Origin: Rhodalgimonas zhirmunskyi
GTDB taxonomy: Bacteria; Pseudomonadota; Alphaproteobacteria; Rhodobacterales; Rhodobacteraceae
NCBI GenBank assembly: GCA_030848925.1
Contig: JANFFA010000002.1
Span: 186,001 to 250,000 of the forward strand
Reading direction: 5' to 3'
DNA length: 64,000 nucleotides
The position numbers and the translations under genes are program-made. The notes under the pieces were generated by a model. The model was given only the letters and a program-made list of their open reading frames with translations, did no database searches and was not told the origin of the DNA. The first letter of the stretch is position 1. Each line of letters begins with the position of its first letter. Below, one piece after another: positions 34,701 to 42,944 of this stretch.

Positions 34701-35777
34701 ATGGCCAGTTTTGAAGCGCAGATGCAGGAATCCCAGAAACAGGTGAGCGCGGCGCAGGCCAAGATCGCCGAATTGACCAGCCGGATCGAAACCGCGCGCC
34801 AGAAGATGGATTCCGGGCAGGATATCTCGATCGATATCGAGAATGCCTCGCTCGAGGATGTGCATGCGCATACCGAATTGATGAACGCCAACATTGCCGA
34901 GCTGATCATGGGGCTCGACGATGTGACGGCCGGGTTCAGCCGCGATTTCGACGAGATGCGCACCAAGACCGGCTGGGAAACCTTTGTCGGGATTTTCTCG
35001 AAGGCCAAGTCCGACAGCATGCGCCAGGAACGGATGCGCACCGCCAGCATCGACGACAAGTTGCAGGACCTGATCTCGAAGTCGGACGTGATCACCAAGC
35101 TGTTGCAAAGCCAGCTTGACGAGTTGAACAAGCAGAAATCCTCGGTCGAGACGAACCTGAGCGCCACGCTGGATGAGCGCGAGGCGACGGTCGGCGCGCT
35201 CGAGGCCGTGAAAGCCGAGATCGCCGGGATGGACCCGAAGATCATCGAGCTGGAAAACAAGATCGCGGTCGAGCAGGACGCGGCGGCGCGCACCAAGCTG
35301 GAAACCGAACTGGCCGAGTTGAACGCGAAATACAACGAGTTGGTGCAGGACGAACAGGTGAAGCTGGCCAAGTCCCAGACGCTGGAGCGCTATATCGAGA
35401 AGGGCAAGACCTGGATCGACTCGCTTCAGAATCAGGCGGCGACGCAGATGGTTCTGATCAACAAGTTGCAGACGGATACGAAGCAGCGGGTGGTGCTTTA
35501 CGACGCGCTGAGCAAATCGCTGAAGACCGCGCAGCAGCAAGACGTGGCGCACCGGATCAACGAGATCGGCGTGCAGACCGACCAGGAAGCGCAAAGCGCC
35601 ATGGCCGGGATCGGCGCGGCGACGAACCAGCGGATGGCCGACATGATGGAAAAGCACGAAGAGCACATGGTGTTCGCGCGCGATGTTCTGGAAGCCAAGG
35701 CCAAGGCGGACGAGCGGTTTGCGCGGCGCTTCGCACAGATCGTCGAGAAGCATGACAAGAACCTCTATGGATCCTGA
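34701..35777 (+). CDS. Coiled-coil protein, first gene of the AAA-ATPase operon
   Basis: 358 residues, almost entirely helical with heptad patterning: about 1-50, 100-240 (QSQLDELNKQKSSVETNLSA and onward) and 260-350. No signal peptide or membrane helix, so it is cytoplasmic. The central KTAQQQDVAHRINEIG followed by a Met/Gln/Lys-rich C-terminus faintly recalls TelA (toxic anion resistance) proteins, but I would not assign that. ACGGAGGG precedes the ATG. It may be the filament- or scaffold-forming partner of the ATPase two genes on. Operon membership is clear from strand and spacing. Confidence 0.75.
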   Translation: MASFEAQMQESQKQVSAAQAKIAELTSRIETARQKMDSGQDISIDIENASLEDVHAHTELMNANIAELIMGLDDVTAGFSRDFDEMRTKTGWETFVGIFSKAKSDSMRQERMRTASIDDKLQDLISKSDVITKLLQSQLDELNKQKSSVETNLSATLDEREATVGALEAVKAEIAGMDPKIIELENKIAVEQDAAARTKLETELAELNAKYNELVQDEQVKLAKSQTLERYIEKGKTWIDSLQNQAATQMVLINKLQTDTKQRVVLYDALSKSLKTAQQQDVAHRINEIGVQTDQEAQSAMAGIGAATNQRMADMMEKHEEHMVFARDVLEAKAKADERFARRFAQIVEKHDKNLYGS

Positions 35778-35812
35778 GCGGACGCGGGCGCAGGAGCGGG
35801 AGGGAGGGCCTG

Positions 35813-36970
35813 ATGCCCCCATCTGACCAACCCGAAGACCGGCGGGACGATGTGACCATGGACCGCGATCACGCGGGGCTGCGCGATACCTTCGCCAGCC
35901 GCCGCTATTTCAAGAAGTTCGAGGCGATCACCCGGCACCTGACCCGCGTGGCGGCACAGATGCAGGCCGAGCGGCGGCTGAGCGAGGAGGATGTGAAAAT
36001 CCTCACCCGCTATATCGTGGCGCTGGATTACACCTTTCGCGCGCTCAGCATGAAATACCTGATGGTGGGGCGCGATACGGGCCGCTTCTTCGGCTCGCTC
36101 GAAATGGACCGGGTGGAAAGCGGCTTTCCGGTGTTCAACGAGTTGCTGGTGATGGCCAACGATGCGGCGCAGGCGGGCAAGCACCTTGAACAGATGCCGG
36201 GTGTCGAGGCCCTGAAGGACGAGATGGTGCGCAAAATCGTGGGCGATCGCGAGATTCCGACGAAACTGCAATTCGCCCTGTCCCAGCGGCTTTATTACGA
36301 GGAATTGCTCAAGGGCGACCTGTTCTGGGCGCGCAACGATCCGCAGGCGATCTGGCAGGGCAATGTCACCGATCGGCGGCGGCGCTACATGCTGCATTGG
36401 GCGGTTTACGACAGCCAGATCAACCTGCCGACGATTTACCTGATGGAAGTGGAAGACAGCGGGCGCACCGCCCTGCCCAAGGACGAGCGGCGTTGGCCAG
36501 AGGCGCAGGCACACCTTGTGGGGCAGTCGGTGGGCGGCTTGAAACTGGTCACCATCGCCAAGGGGTTTGACGAGGATTTCGACGACCTGCACCCCAAGCG
36601 GCTGCGCCGGTTTCATGTCGGGCCGATGTACAGCAAAGCCTATACCTTGCAGAACGGCCCGCTGCGCGAGGTGCTGGAAGAGGCGCACGCACCCGAGGGG
36701 CAGGATTGGGCGCTGGCCTGGACCTACGAGGAATTGGAAAGCGAGCGCGTGACCGAGGAACGCGCGGGCTGGTTTTCCACGGTGGAGCGGGAGGTGTTCG
36801 CGCTCGATCCATTCTCAGGCCGGGGGGTGGACACCGGGGCGACACGGATGGAACGCGCGATCATCCTGCCGCAGCGCCCGTTTCAGGTGCTGGCCGAAAA
36901 GAACCCGCCGGGGTTCGGATCGGTGCGCAAATTCGTTGTCGGCGCCGGGGGGCGCGTGTTGAGTTATTGA
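35813..36970 (+). CDS. Conserved soluble protein of unknown function
   Basis: 385 residues, start ATG 35813 after GGGAGGGAGGG. No signal peptide, no membrane helix. The N-terminal 130 residues are helical (YFKKFEAITRHLTRVAAQMQ, ILTRYIVALDYTFRALSMKY); the rest is mixed alpha/beta with LPTIYLMEVEDSG and FHVGPMYSKAYT. No catalytic motif is recognised. It stands 35 nt after the coiled-coil gene and 73 nt before the AAA gene, with a dispersed repeat in the latter gap. Confidence 0.7.
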   Translation: MPPSDQPEDRRDDVTMDRDHAGLRDTFASRRYFKKFEAITRHLTRVAAQMQAERRLSEEDVKILTRYIVALDYTFRALSMKYLMVGRDTGRFFGSLEMDRVESGFPVFNELLVMANDAAQAGKHLEQMPGVEALKDEMVRKIVGDREIPTKLQFALSQRLYYEELLKGDLFWARNDPQAIWQGNVTDRRRRYMLHWAVYDSQINLPTIYLMEVEDSGRTALPKDERRWPEAQAHLVGQSVGGLKLVTIAKGFDEDFDDLHPKRLRRFHVGPMYSKAYTLQNGPLREVLEEAHAPEGQDWALAWTYEELESERVTEERAGWFSTVEREVFALDPFSGRGVDTGATRMERAIILPQRPFQVLAEKNPPGFGSVRKFVVGAGGRVLSY

Positions 36971-37026
36971 ACGGCCCCTGCCGGGGCCGTGGCCTCCGGC
37001 GGGGATATTTAGGGCAAGATGAAAGA
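36971..37026 (+). repeat. Dispersed intergenic repeat, copy e (inside an operon)
   Basis: Hairpin ACGGCCCC-TGCC-GGGGCCGT (36971-36990) directly after a stop codon, then GCCTCCGGCGGGGATATTT and AAGATGAAAGAC. It lies between the second and third genes of the seven-gene unit. Confidence 0.7.
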
Positions 37027-37043
37027 CGGGGTTTGATAAGCGG

Positions 37044-38978
37044 ATGAGCCTGACAAGCGATACGATGGAGTTGCGGGAGGAGGATATCCGCAAGCATTAC
37101 GCGGGCGCGGCGGCGTTGTTGGAGGGGTTCGACCACACGCCGCGGATCGGCAAGGGCCGCGAAGAGGCGCCGGTGGAGCGCAGTTCCGGGATCGGCACGC
37201 GGCGGCGGTTTCGCACGACGACGCCCGGCTTGGTGACGCGCAGCACCGCGCGGCCCGAGGGAGTGCAATTGTTGGCACGGATCGAGGCGAGCGACGGGGA
37301 CGACCCGCTGGTTTCGCCACAGCAGGCGGCCGTGATGAACGGCTTGCGCCGCGCCATCGCCATCGCGCGGGCCGTGGCCGAGCAATATGGTGATCAGACC
37401 GGGCTAGCCGATTTGAAGCGTGCAAACCTTGAGGGCACCCTGCCCGCCGACAAGAAGACCGCCTTTTCCGAAATGCTGAACGCCGAGGCGCTGATCACGC
37501 TTTACGTGTTCGGCAATGCGGTGGCGTATCTTTTGTCGTCGCAACTGGGCGAAGTGAGTGTCGAGGTCGGCGAGGTTGAGGAAGTGCTGACCGACAATGG
37601 CCAGCTTGCCCTGCATGGCGCGTTGTGGGCGCTGGATCAGGACATCGCCGGTTTTGCCACGGATGACGCGCGGCTGGTGGCCACCGTCGCCGCCTTTGGC
37701 GAGCAGTTGATGGAGAAGGTCGCCCTGCGCGCCCAGACCGCCGGGCGGCTGGCGCCGTTTGAAGGGGCAAGCTGGCGGGTGGAGGCGGATGATTTCACCA
37801 TTCGCGGCTTTACCCCGGCGCGGGCGTCGAAGGGCAGCACCCTGACCATGACGTTCAAGAAGCCGCACGAGGTGGTGGGCAACCATATCGCCAAGTATCA
37901 GGCGCTGCGCCTGTCCAAGATGCTGATGGCCTATGATTTCGAGCGGCGGCTGAACCCGTTTGCCGAGTTGGGCGGGTTCATCTTTACCTTCATGGGCGAC
38001 GGCAAGCCCGGCACCGGGAAAACCACGCTGATCCAGATGATGGCCGGGCTGATCAAGGGCTATTGCGACAACGCTGGCTATCCGTTCCGCTATCAGAACC
38101 TGTCGACGGAAAGCATCGACAGTTATCAGGGGAAATCGGCGCAGAATGCCAAGGCCTTCATCAACACCGTGATCGACCCGAGTGTGATTGGGTTCGGCAC
38201 GATTGACGATATCGACCAGCTGGCGGGCAAGCGTGGCGACCGGCAATCGAGCGCGGGGCAGTTGGAGATCACCGCCGTGCTGATGGAAAGCTTTGCCGGG
38301 GCCAATACCGTCGTGCGCGGCAACTGCACCTTCGGGATGTTTTCGAACTATCCCGAGAACGTGGATGATGCCTTGCGCCAGCGAGCCGGGGCACGGTTTC
38401 TGGTGGATGGGCCGCAGACGCGGGATGACTACATCGACATCCTGCACCTGTTGATGGGTAAGAACCACGATATTCCTTTGGGCGCGCATGAATTGTATGC
38501 CGCGCAGGAGATCAAAACGGCCGTGGCGAAGAGTTTCGAGAGCCATAACCAGCCGCATGAAGAGGGTCTTTTGCGGGTTTACGAGCGGGTCGAGAAGGAT
38601 ATTGGCGCGCTGGATACCATTGCCAAGCTGGGCACCTACCTGAAGGGGATTCAGGAGGCGGATGAACGGTTCACGGGCCGGGCGATCAAGAACATCACCG
38701 ACGCGGTAAAAGTGCGGGCGATGGATTTCGAATTGCCGGATGAGTGGATGGAGGAGCCGGAGCTGTTCCTGTTCAAGCCTTACGATGAGAAGAAGGGAAT
38801 GATCGAGGAATTGCGCCGGCCGATCACGGTGGAAATGGTGGTGCAGGAGATCAATCGCTATGCGGATTCGGAGTTCCGCTATGCCGACAAGTCGGACGAG
38901 GTGGCGATCGAGACGATGGTGCGCGAGTTCGGTCGGCAGGAGGAGGCCAAGCGGCGGTATCTGGAGGGGAAGGCCTAG
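37044..38978 (+). CDS. Classical AAA-type ATPase of unknown system
   Basis: 644 residues. Residues 1-300 are a partner- or substrate-binding region without known motifs. The AAA core is at about 310-475: Walker A GDGKPGTGKTT (318-328), a pore-loop-like YQGKS (361-365), Walker B VIGFGTIDDID (381-391), sensor 1 SN at 434-435 and arginine finger RQR (445-447) in DDALRQRAGARF, as in FtsH/Vps4-type AAA proteins. The C-terminal 170 residues are helical. No protease motif. It probably remodels a protein or membrane partner encoded in the same operon. Its stop overlaps the next start by one base. Confidence 0.85.
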   Translation: MSLTSDTMELREEDIRKHYAGAAALLEGFDHTPRIGKGREEAPVERSSGIGTRRRFRTTTPGLVTRSTARPEGVQLLARIEASDGDDPLVSPQQAAVMNGLRRAIAIARAVAEQYGDQTGLADLKRANLEGTLPADKKTAFSEMLNAEALITLYVFGNAVAYLLSSQLGEVSVEVGEVEEVLTDNGQLALHGALWALDQDIAGFATDDARLVATVAAFGEQLMEKVALRAQTAGRLAPFEGASWRVEADDFTIRGFTPARASKGSTLTMTFKKPHEVVGNHIAKYQALRLSKMLMAYDFERRLNPFAELGGFIFTFMGDGKPGTGKTTLIQMMAGLIKGYCDNAGYPFRYQNLSTESIDSYQGKSAQNAKAFINTVIDPSVIGFGTIDDIDQLAGKRGDRQSSAGQLEITAVLMESFAGANTVVRGNCTFGMFSNYPENVDDALRQRAGARFLVDGPQTRDDYIDILHLLMGKNHDIPLGAHELYAAQEIKTAVAKSFESHNQPHEEGLLRVYERVEKDIGALDTIAKLGTYLKGIQEADERFTGRAIKNITDAVKVRAMDFELPDEWMEEPELFLFKPYDEKKGMIEELRRPITVEMVVQEINRYADSEFRYADKSDEVAIETMVREFGRQEEAKRRYLEGKA

Positions 38979-39358
38979 TGGCAGAGTTAGGGGCCGCCGC
39001 GTTCTGGTTTTTCGCGACCTGGTTTGTGCTGTTCTCATTTTTTGCAGTCCCGGCTTTTCTGGGGAGCCGGAAACTGACGAGTTTGGGGGCGAAGCCAATC
39101 CAAATCACGGCCCGTCTATTGATCGGCATGATTGGTGGCTTGGCTTACGCTTCGATTGCCTACTTGTTGATTGAGGGCTTCGTTGATTGGAAATGGGGGG
39201 CTGATCCGGCTACACCTTTCTGGGATGGGCAAACGATAATTGATGTCCTGCGGAATGTGTTCCGTGACGAGCCCATTTTGTGGAAATTGACGGTAACTGG
39301 AGCGATTTTTGGCATGGCAATCAGGACTGCGTTGGACTGGAAAGGCAAAGCCACATGA
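38978..39358 (+). CDS. Small membrane protein in the AAA operon
   Basis: 126 residues from GTG 38978, which shares a base with the preceding stop. Helices at about 7-28, 43-66 and 100-117; the loop between the second and third is polar and Trp-rich. No family recognised. The gene is visibly richer in A/T than its neighbours (many TTT, TTG, GAT, ATT codons), hinting at a different origin or weaker codon selection. Its stop overlaps the next gene as ATGA. Confidence 0.65.
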   Translation: MAELGAAAFWFFATWFVLFSFFAVPAFLGSRKLTSLGAKPIQITARLLIGMIGGLAYASIAYLLIEGFVDWKWGADPATPFWDGQTIIDVLRNVFRDEPILWKLTVTGAIFGMAIRTALDWKGKAT

Positions 39359-40698
39359 AACGCCTGATCGAACGCGGGTTGATGTTTGGCAACCTGATCG
39401 CGGTGGACAGTCCGGCGCTGATCGAGCGGTATAACCGGGCGCTGGAGCACCTGACCGGACAGCGGACGGGGCTGGCGGATTTTCATATCGATATCAGCGG
39501 CTATTCCCCCGAGGTGGGGGATGAGTTGGGCGATCACCTTTACCTCAATCAAGGGGGGTGCAACCGGCAGTTCATCCTGCTGACGACCGAGCAGAAGGGC
39601 GCGCCGCTGTTGGGGATGAAATTCTCGACCAGCCGCGGGATTTTGCGGCAGTTCATCGAAGAGAACGAGGCCGAGTTGTTCGCCCTGACCGCGCGGGATG
39701 CGGTGGGGGGCGAGTTGGTGAACTCTGTCTTTTCGGTCGAGAGCCCGGAAAAGCTGTTCGATATCCGCAAGGTGACGATCGAGGCCGATACCACCGGCGG
39801 CACCGTGCGGCAGGCGGAAAAGCTGGGCCAGTTGGTGGACCGGTTCAAAACCAAGGACGACGCGTGGTTCGACGACGTGCTGATCGCGCAGATGATCGGC
39901 ATGGCGAAGGAAACCGGCGACGTGACGCGCAACCCGGTGCGCCTGAAGCAGATGACCTTTGCCCAAGAGAATTTCTGGACCGCGCATTTCGGCGGGCTTT
40001 ACCTGTTTCGCGGCATGGATCACCCGGCGCTGATCGCGAGCGGGGAAAAGGACGCGCTGGGCAAGCTGCCAATCAAATACGTGTTCGACATGGATGATCG
40101 CAACCAGATCGCCAAGTTTTTCGAGTTCAACGATCTGGTCGAGCCGATCGTGAAGGCGCGGGGCATCGATGCGGCGGCGATCCTGCGGCAGAAGATGGAT
40201 TTCATCGTGGTGGATGCGGCGGGCGATGCGGGGATCGACCTTTCCGACGCGACGCGGGCCGATATTCGCGCATTGGCGCGCAGCCACGCCGGGCACCTGC
40301 CATCGGAATACCACGCCCTGCGTGAGTTGGTGGAATGGGCGGAAGAGGGCGGCAAGTGGCCCCGGATCAGCAGTGATCACCCGGCCTATTTCTATACGCT
40401 CAGGGCGGCCGATGTGAAGGATGCGGAACTGGTCAACATGCTGCTGTCCGAGCTGGCGCCCAAGGACATCCGGCAGCTGTTCATCTGCCACAAGGAGCTG
40501 TTCTACAGGCTCTATCAAGGGTGGAGCGAGACCAAGAAAAGCTATGTCGCGGACTTCCTTGCGCGGGAATACATGATGGACAAAGCGGGCGCGCGCGAGG
40601 CACTCTTTGGTCACGAGGCACCGATGGACGACCATCCGGCGCCGCGCGAGGACGTGATCGAAAGGGTCGGCCCGTGGGGCGCGATCCGCAGGAGGTAA
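39355..40698 (+). CDS. Conserved soluble protein of unknown function (DUF6638-like)
   Basis: 447 residues from ATG 39355. No signal or membrane segment. Begins MKRLIERGLMFGNLIAVD, then DFHIDISGYSPEVGDELGDH and FILLTTEQKGAPL. Strong conservation is suggested by the many charged and aromatic landmark residues, but no catalytic motif stands out. I associate this type with a Rhodobacterales protein family named DUF6638, from memory and not verified. It is coupled to the small membrane protein upstream (ATGA) and is 6 nt before the next gene. Confidence 0.7.
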   Translation: MKRLIERGLMFGNLIAVDSPALIERYNRALEHLTGQRTGLADFHIDISGYSPEVGDELGDHLYLNQGGCNRQFILLTTEQKGAPLLGMKFSTSRGILRQFIEENEAELFALTARDAVGGELVNSVFSVESPEKLFDIRKVTIEADTTGGTVRQAEKLGQLVDRFKTKDDAWFDDVLIAQMIGMAKETGDVTRNPVRLKQMTFAQENFWTAHFGGLYLFRGMDHPALIASGEKDALGKLPIKYVFDMDDRNQIAKFFEFNDLVEPIVKARGIDAAAILRQKMDFIVVDAAGDAGIDLSDATRADIRALARSHAGHLPSEYHALRELVEWAEEGGKWPRISSDHPAYFYTLRAADVKDAELVNMLLSELAPKDIRQLFICHKELFYRLYQGWSETKKSYVADFLAREYMMDKAGAREALFGHEAPMDDHPAPREDVIERVGPWGAIRRR

Positions 40699-40704
40699 GG
40701 CACG

Positions 40705-40980
40705 ATGGGGCTGGTGAGGCTGCTCATTTTCGGTGGGATCGGACTGACGATCCTGTATTTCCTGATCTCGATCTATTCGAAATCGGTGCGGCGTGAGCGG
40801 CTTGAAAACCAATGGGCCGAAGATCACCCCGAGGGCGGCGACGAGACCGCGCGCGAGGCCTTTGTCGAGCGCGGGATGGCGGACTACGAATCCTCGTTCC
40901 GGCCCAAGCTGATCCTGCTGGTTTACGTGATCCCAGCGATTTTCGTCGTGGTGATCCACTTCGTGACCACCTATACCTGA
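40705..40980 (+). CDS. Two-helix small membrane protein in the AAA operon
   Basis: 91 residues. Helix 1 at about 4-22, a strongly charged loop (RRERLENQWAEDHPEGGDET and onward) and helix 2 at about 69-88, giving a hairpin with both ends on one side. No family recognised. It starts 6 nt after the preceding stop and ends 33 nt before the DUF1523 gene. The charged loop would be the natural docking surface for the soluble partners, which is inference. Confidence 0.65.
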   Translation: MGLVRLLIFGGIGLTILYFLISIYSKSVRRERLENQWAEDHPEGGDETAREAFVERGMADYESSFRPKLILLVYVIPAIFVVVIHFVTTYT

Positions 40981-41013
40981 GCCGCGTCGCGGTAACGAGA
41001 AAGGCCCCGAGAG

Positions 41014-41697
41014 ATGCTGAAGACGATCTGGACCGCGATCAAGGTGATCGTTCTGGTGTTTTTCCTGAGCGTGCTGCATTACGTGCTGCCCCAGCATGAC
41101 GTCGGGCGGATCACCTCGACCGAGATCATCCGCACCGATTTCAACGGCATGAACCGGCTGTTTTACGCACAGGCCGACAGCGGCGCGAGCGAGTTGACGA
41201 CGCGCGACCTTCGCCTGATCAACGCCGAGATCAAGAAGACGTGGTTCCTTGGCTTCGGCCAGCGCGAGTCGACGAAAGTGATGGTCTATCGCAACGAGGA
41301 TACCGGCTGGATCTGGCCGCCCTATTTCAAGTTCGATTCATCGGATTTGCAAGCGCAGGCAGCGGCGGAAATGTCGAACAAGCAGAACACCCAATGGGTG
41401 GTGATCACGCATTACGGCTGGCGCAACAAATACCTGACGATTTATCCCAACGCGATTGGCGTGCGCCCCGTTGACGGGCCGGATGTGACCGTGATCCCGT
41501 GGTTCAACATCTTCTTCTTTGTGTTCCTTCTGGTGGCGTTCGGCTTCGCGCGCGCCGTCTGGGCCCAGTTTCGCCAGCGCACGGTCGATCCGCTGGTGCG
41601 TGATGCCGAGGATAGCTGGGACAGCGTGTCCTCGAACGTGAACGAGAAGCGCGGCCGCATCGGGCGCTGGCTCGACACGTGGAAATCCAAGAAATAG
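41014..41697 (+). CDS. DUF1523-family membrane protein
   Basis: 227 residues. Helix 1 about 5-24, a periplasmic-type domain of about 135 residues (IIRTDFNGMNRLF, VMVYRNEDTGWIWPPYFKFD, YGWRNKYLTIYPNAI), helix 2 about 163-183 and a basic cytoplasmic tail. The pattern, including the TGWxWPPYFKFDSxDLQAQA segment, is what I know as DUF1523, a family of unknown function common in Rhodobacterales. Last gene of the unit; no clear terminator follows before the convergent FAD gene. Confidence 0.85.
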   Translation: MLKTIWTAIKVIVLVFFLSVLHYVLPQHDVGRITSTEIIRTDFNGMNRLFYAQADSGASELTTRDLRLINAEIKKTWFLGFGQRESTKVMVYRNEDTGWIWPPYFKFDSSDLQAQAAAEMSNKQNTQWVVITHYGWRNKYLTIYPNAIGVRPVDGPDVTVIPWFNIFFFVFLLVAFGFARAVWAQFRQRTVDPLVRDAEDSWDSVSSNVNEKRGRIGRWLDTWKSKK

Positions 41698-41844
41698 GCA
41701 GTTTTCCGGGGCTTGCCGAAACTTGGCCCTATCAGTCTTTCAATGTGCAAGCGGTCGCCCGGGTGGGTGCGGAACGCGCCCGCCATGGGGCGGGCGAGCG
41801 CGTCGTCGTCGCTTGCGCGACGCCGGGATGAAGAAATGTTGACC

Positions 41845-42879
41845 TCAGAGGGACGCTTCTGGGCGGAACCCCTCGGGGATCGCACCCTGCCCATCAAGCA
41901 CCAGATCGGCCATCACCCGCGCCACCATCGGCGCCATGCCGAAGCCGATCTTGAACCCGCCATTGGCGATGAACTGCCCCGCGCAGATCGGATGCGCGCC
42001 CAGCATCGGCGCGCGGCTTTTGGCCCGTGGGCGCACCCCGGCCCAGCGCTCCAACACCGGCGCGCCATGCAGGCCCGGCAGCGCGGCATAGGCGCGTTCG
42101 ATCACATCATCCAACTGCGCGTCGGTGCTGCCTGGGTCGTCATAGTCACGCTCTGAGGTAGAGCCGATGGCGACGGTGCCATCGGAATGCGGCACGATAT
42201 GCACGGCATTGGCATAGACCTGCGGCGCGTCCCCCATATCAAGCGAGAGCAGCGCGCCCTGCCCTTTCACGCCATTGCCAACGGTACGGCCCAGCGCGGC
42301 GCTGATCCGCTCCAGATCCCAGACCCCGGCGGCCCAGATCACCGCGCCCTCATCCGCGCCGTCGCGGGTAATTTCGCCGCCCTTGGCCGTGATCGCCCCG
42401 GCCAGCGCGCGCCCCGCCGCGCGCGGCGCCATGCGCGCGCTGAGCGTGTCGTGCACCAATAGGCCGGTTGGGGTGACGGGCGCCCACGCCCCGGCCTGTT
42501 CGGCGGGGATGACCTTCCATGTGGCCGCGTCGCCCCACAGTTCGCGCGCCGTAACCTCGCGTCCGCGCGCCAGAGCGACGGCGTGATCATCGGCAAGCGG
42601 CTGTAGCCGCCCCACCCGGGCGTAGCCCGTCGACAGGCCCGAGGCATCTTCGACCGCGCGCCAGAAGGTTTCGGCCATGAGCAGGCTGTCGAGTTGGAAC
42701 GCCTTCTTGTCGTTCCAGTTTTCCGGCACATGCGGGGCCAGCGCACCGACCAACCCGCCCGACGCCCCAGCCCCCGGCCCATGCGGGTCGATCACCCGGA
42801 CGGTTGCGCCGCGACAAAGGCACTCCCACGCGATGGAGAGGCCGAAAATGCCCGCACCCCGGATCGTCACGTCGACCAT
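41845..42879 (-). CDS. FAD-dependent oxidoreductase, MnmC C-domain-like
   Basis: 344 residues of the DAO family. The N-terminal dinucleotide fold shows IRGAGIFGLSIAWECLCRG and, later, VIDPHGPGAGASGG. ANGGFKIGFGMAP at the C-terminus is the usual FAD-closing segment. It is divergent from mnmD with 65 nt between. In E. coli MnmC one polypeptide joins an FAD oxidase (cmnm5U to nm5U) with the MnmD methyltransferase; here the parts may be separate genes. A glycine- or amino-acid-oxidase role is the alternative. I chose ATG 42879; TTG 42885 has slightly better ribosome-binding-site spacing. Confidence 0.75.
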   Translation of the reverse strand: MVDVTIRGAGIFGLSIAWECLCRGATVRVIDPHGPGAGASGGLVGALAPHVPENWNDKKAFQLDSLLMAETFWRAVEDASGLSTGYARVGRLQPLADDHAVALARGREVTARELWGDAATWKVIPAEQAGAWAPVTPTGLLVHDTLSARMAPRAAGRALAGAITAKGGEITRDGADEGAVIWAAGVWDLERISAALGRTVGNGVKGQGALLSLDMGDAPQVYANAVHIVPHSDGTVAIGSTSERDYDDPGSTDAQLDDVIERAYAALPGLHGAPVLERWAGVRPRAKSRAPMLGAHPICAGQFIANGGFKIGFGMAPMVARVMADLVLDGQGAIPEGFRPEASL

Positions 42880-42944
42880 TGCCAAAGCTCGCCCCTCTCT
42901 TCATTCTCGCGCCGTTGTGGCACCTTCTAAGGGATCGGATCGGG

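Noticed and set aside
37404-41097. Two long minus-strand frames (564 and 645 codons) opposite the AAA operon
   Set aside because: They lie opposite well-formed genes with overlaps, ribosome-binding sites and an AAA core, and show no motif of their own.
34701-41697. Interpretation of the AAA operon as an anti-phage defence island or a tellurite-resistance (Ter) cluster
   Set aside because: No nuclease, toxin, methylase or mobile-element sign, and no TerC/TerD/TerZ-like protein. The only Ter link is a faint TelA-like look of the coiled-coil protein.
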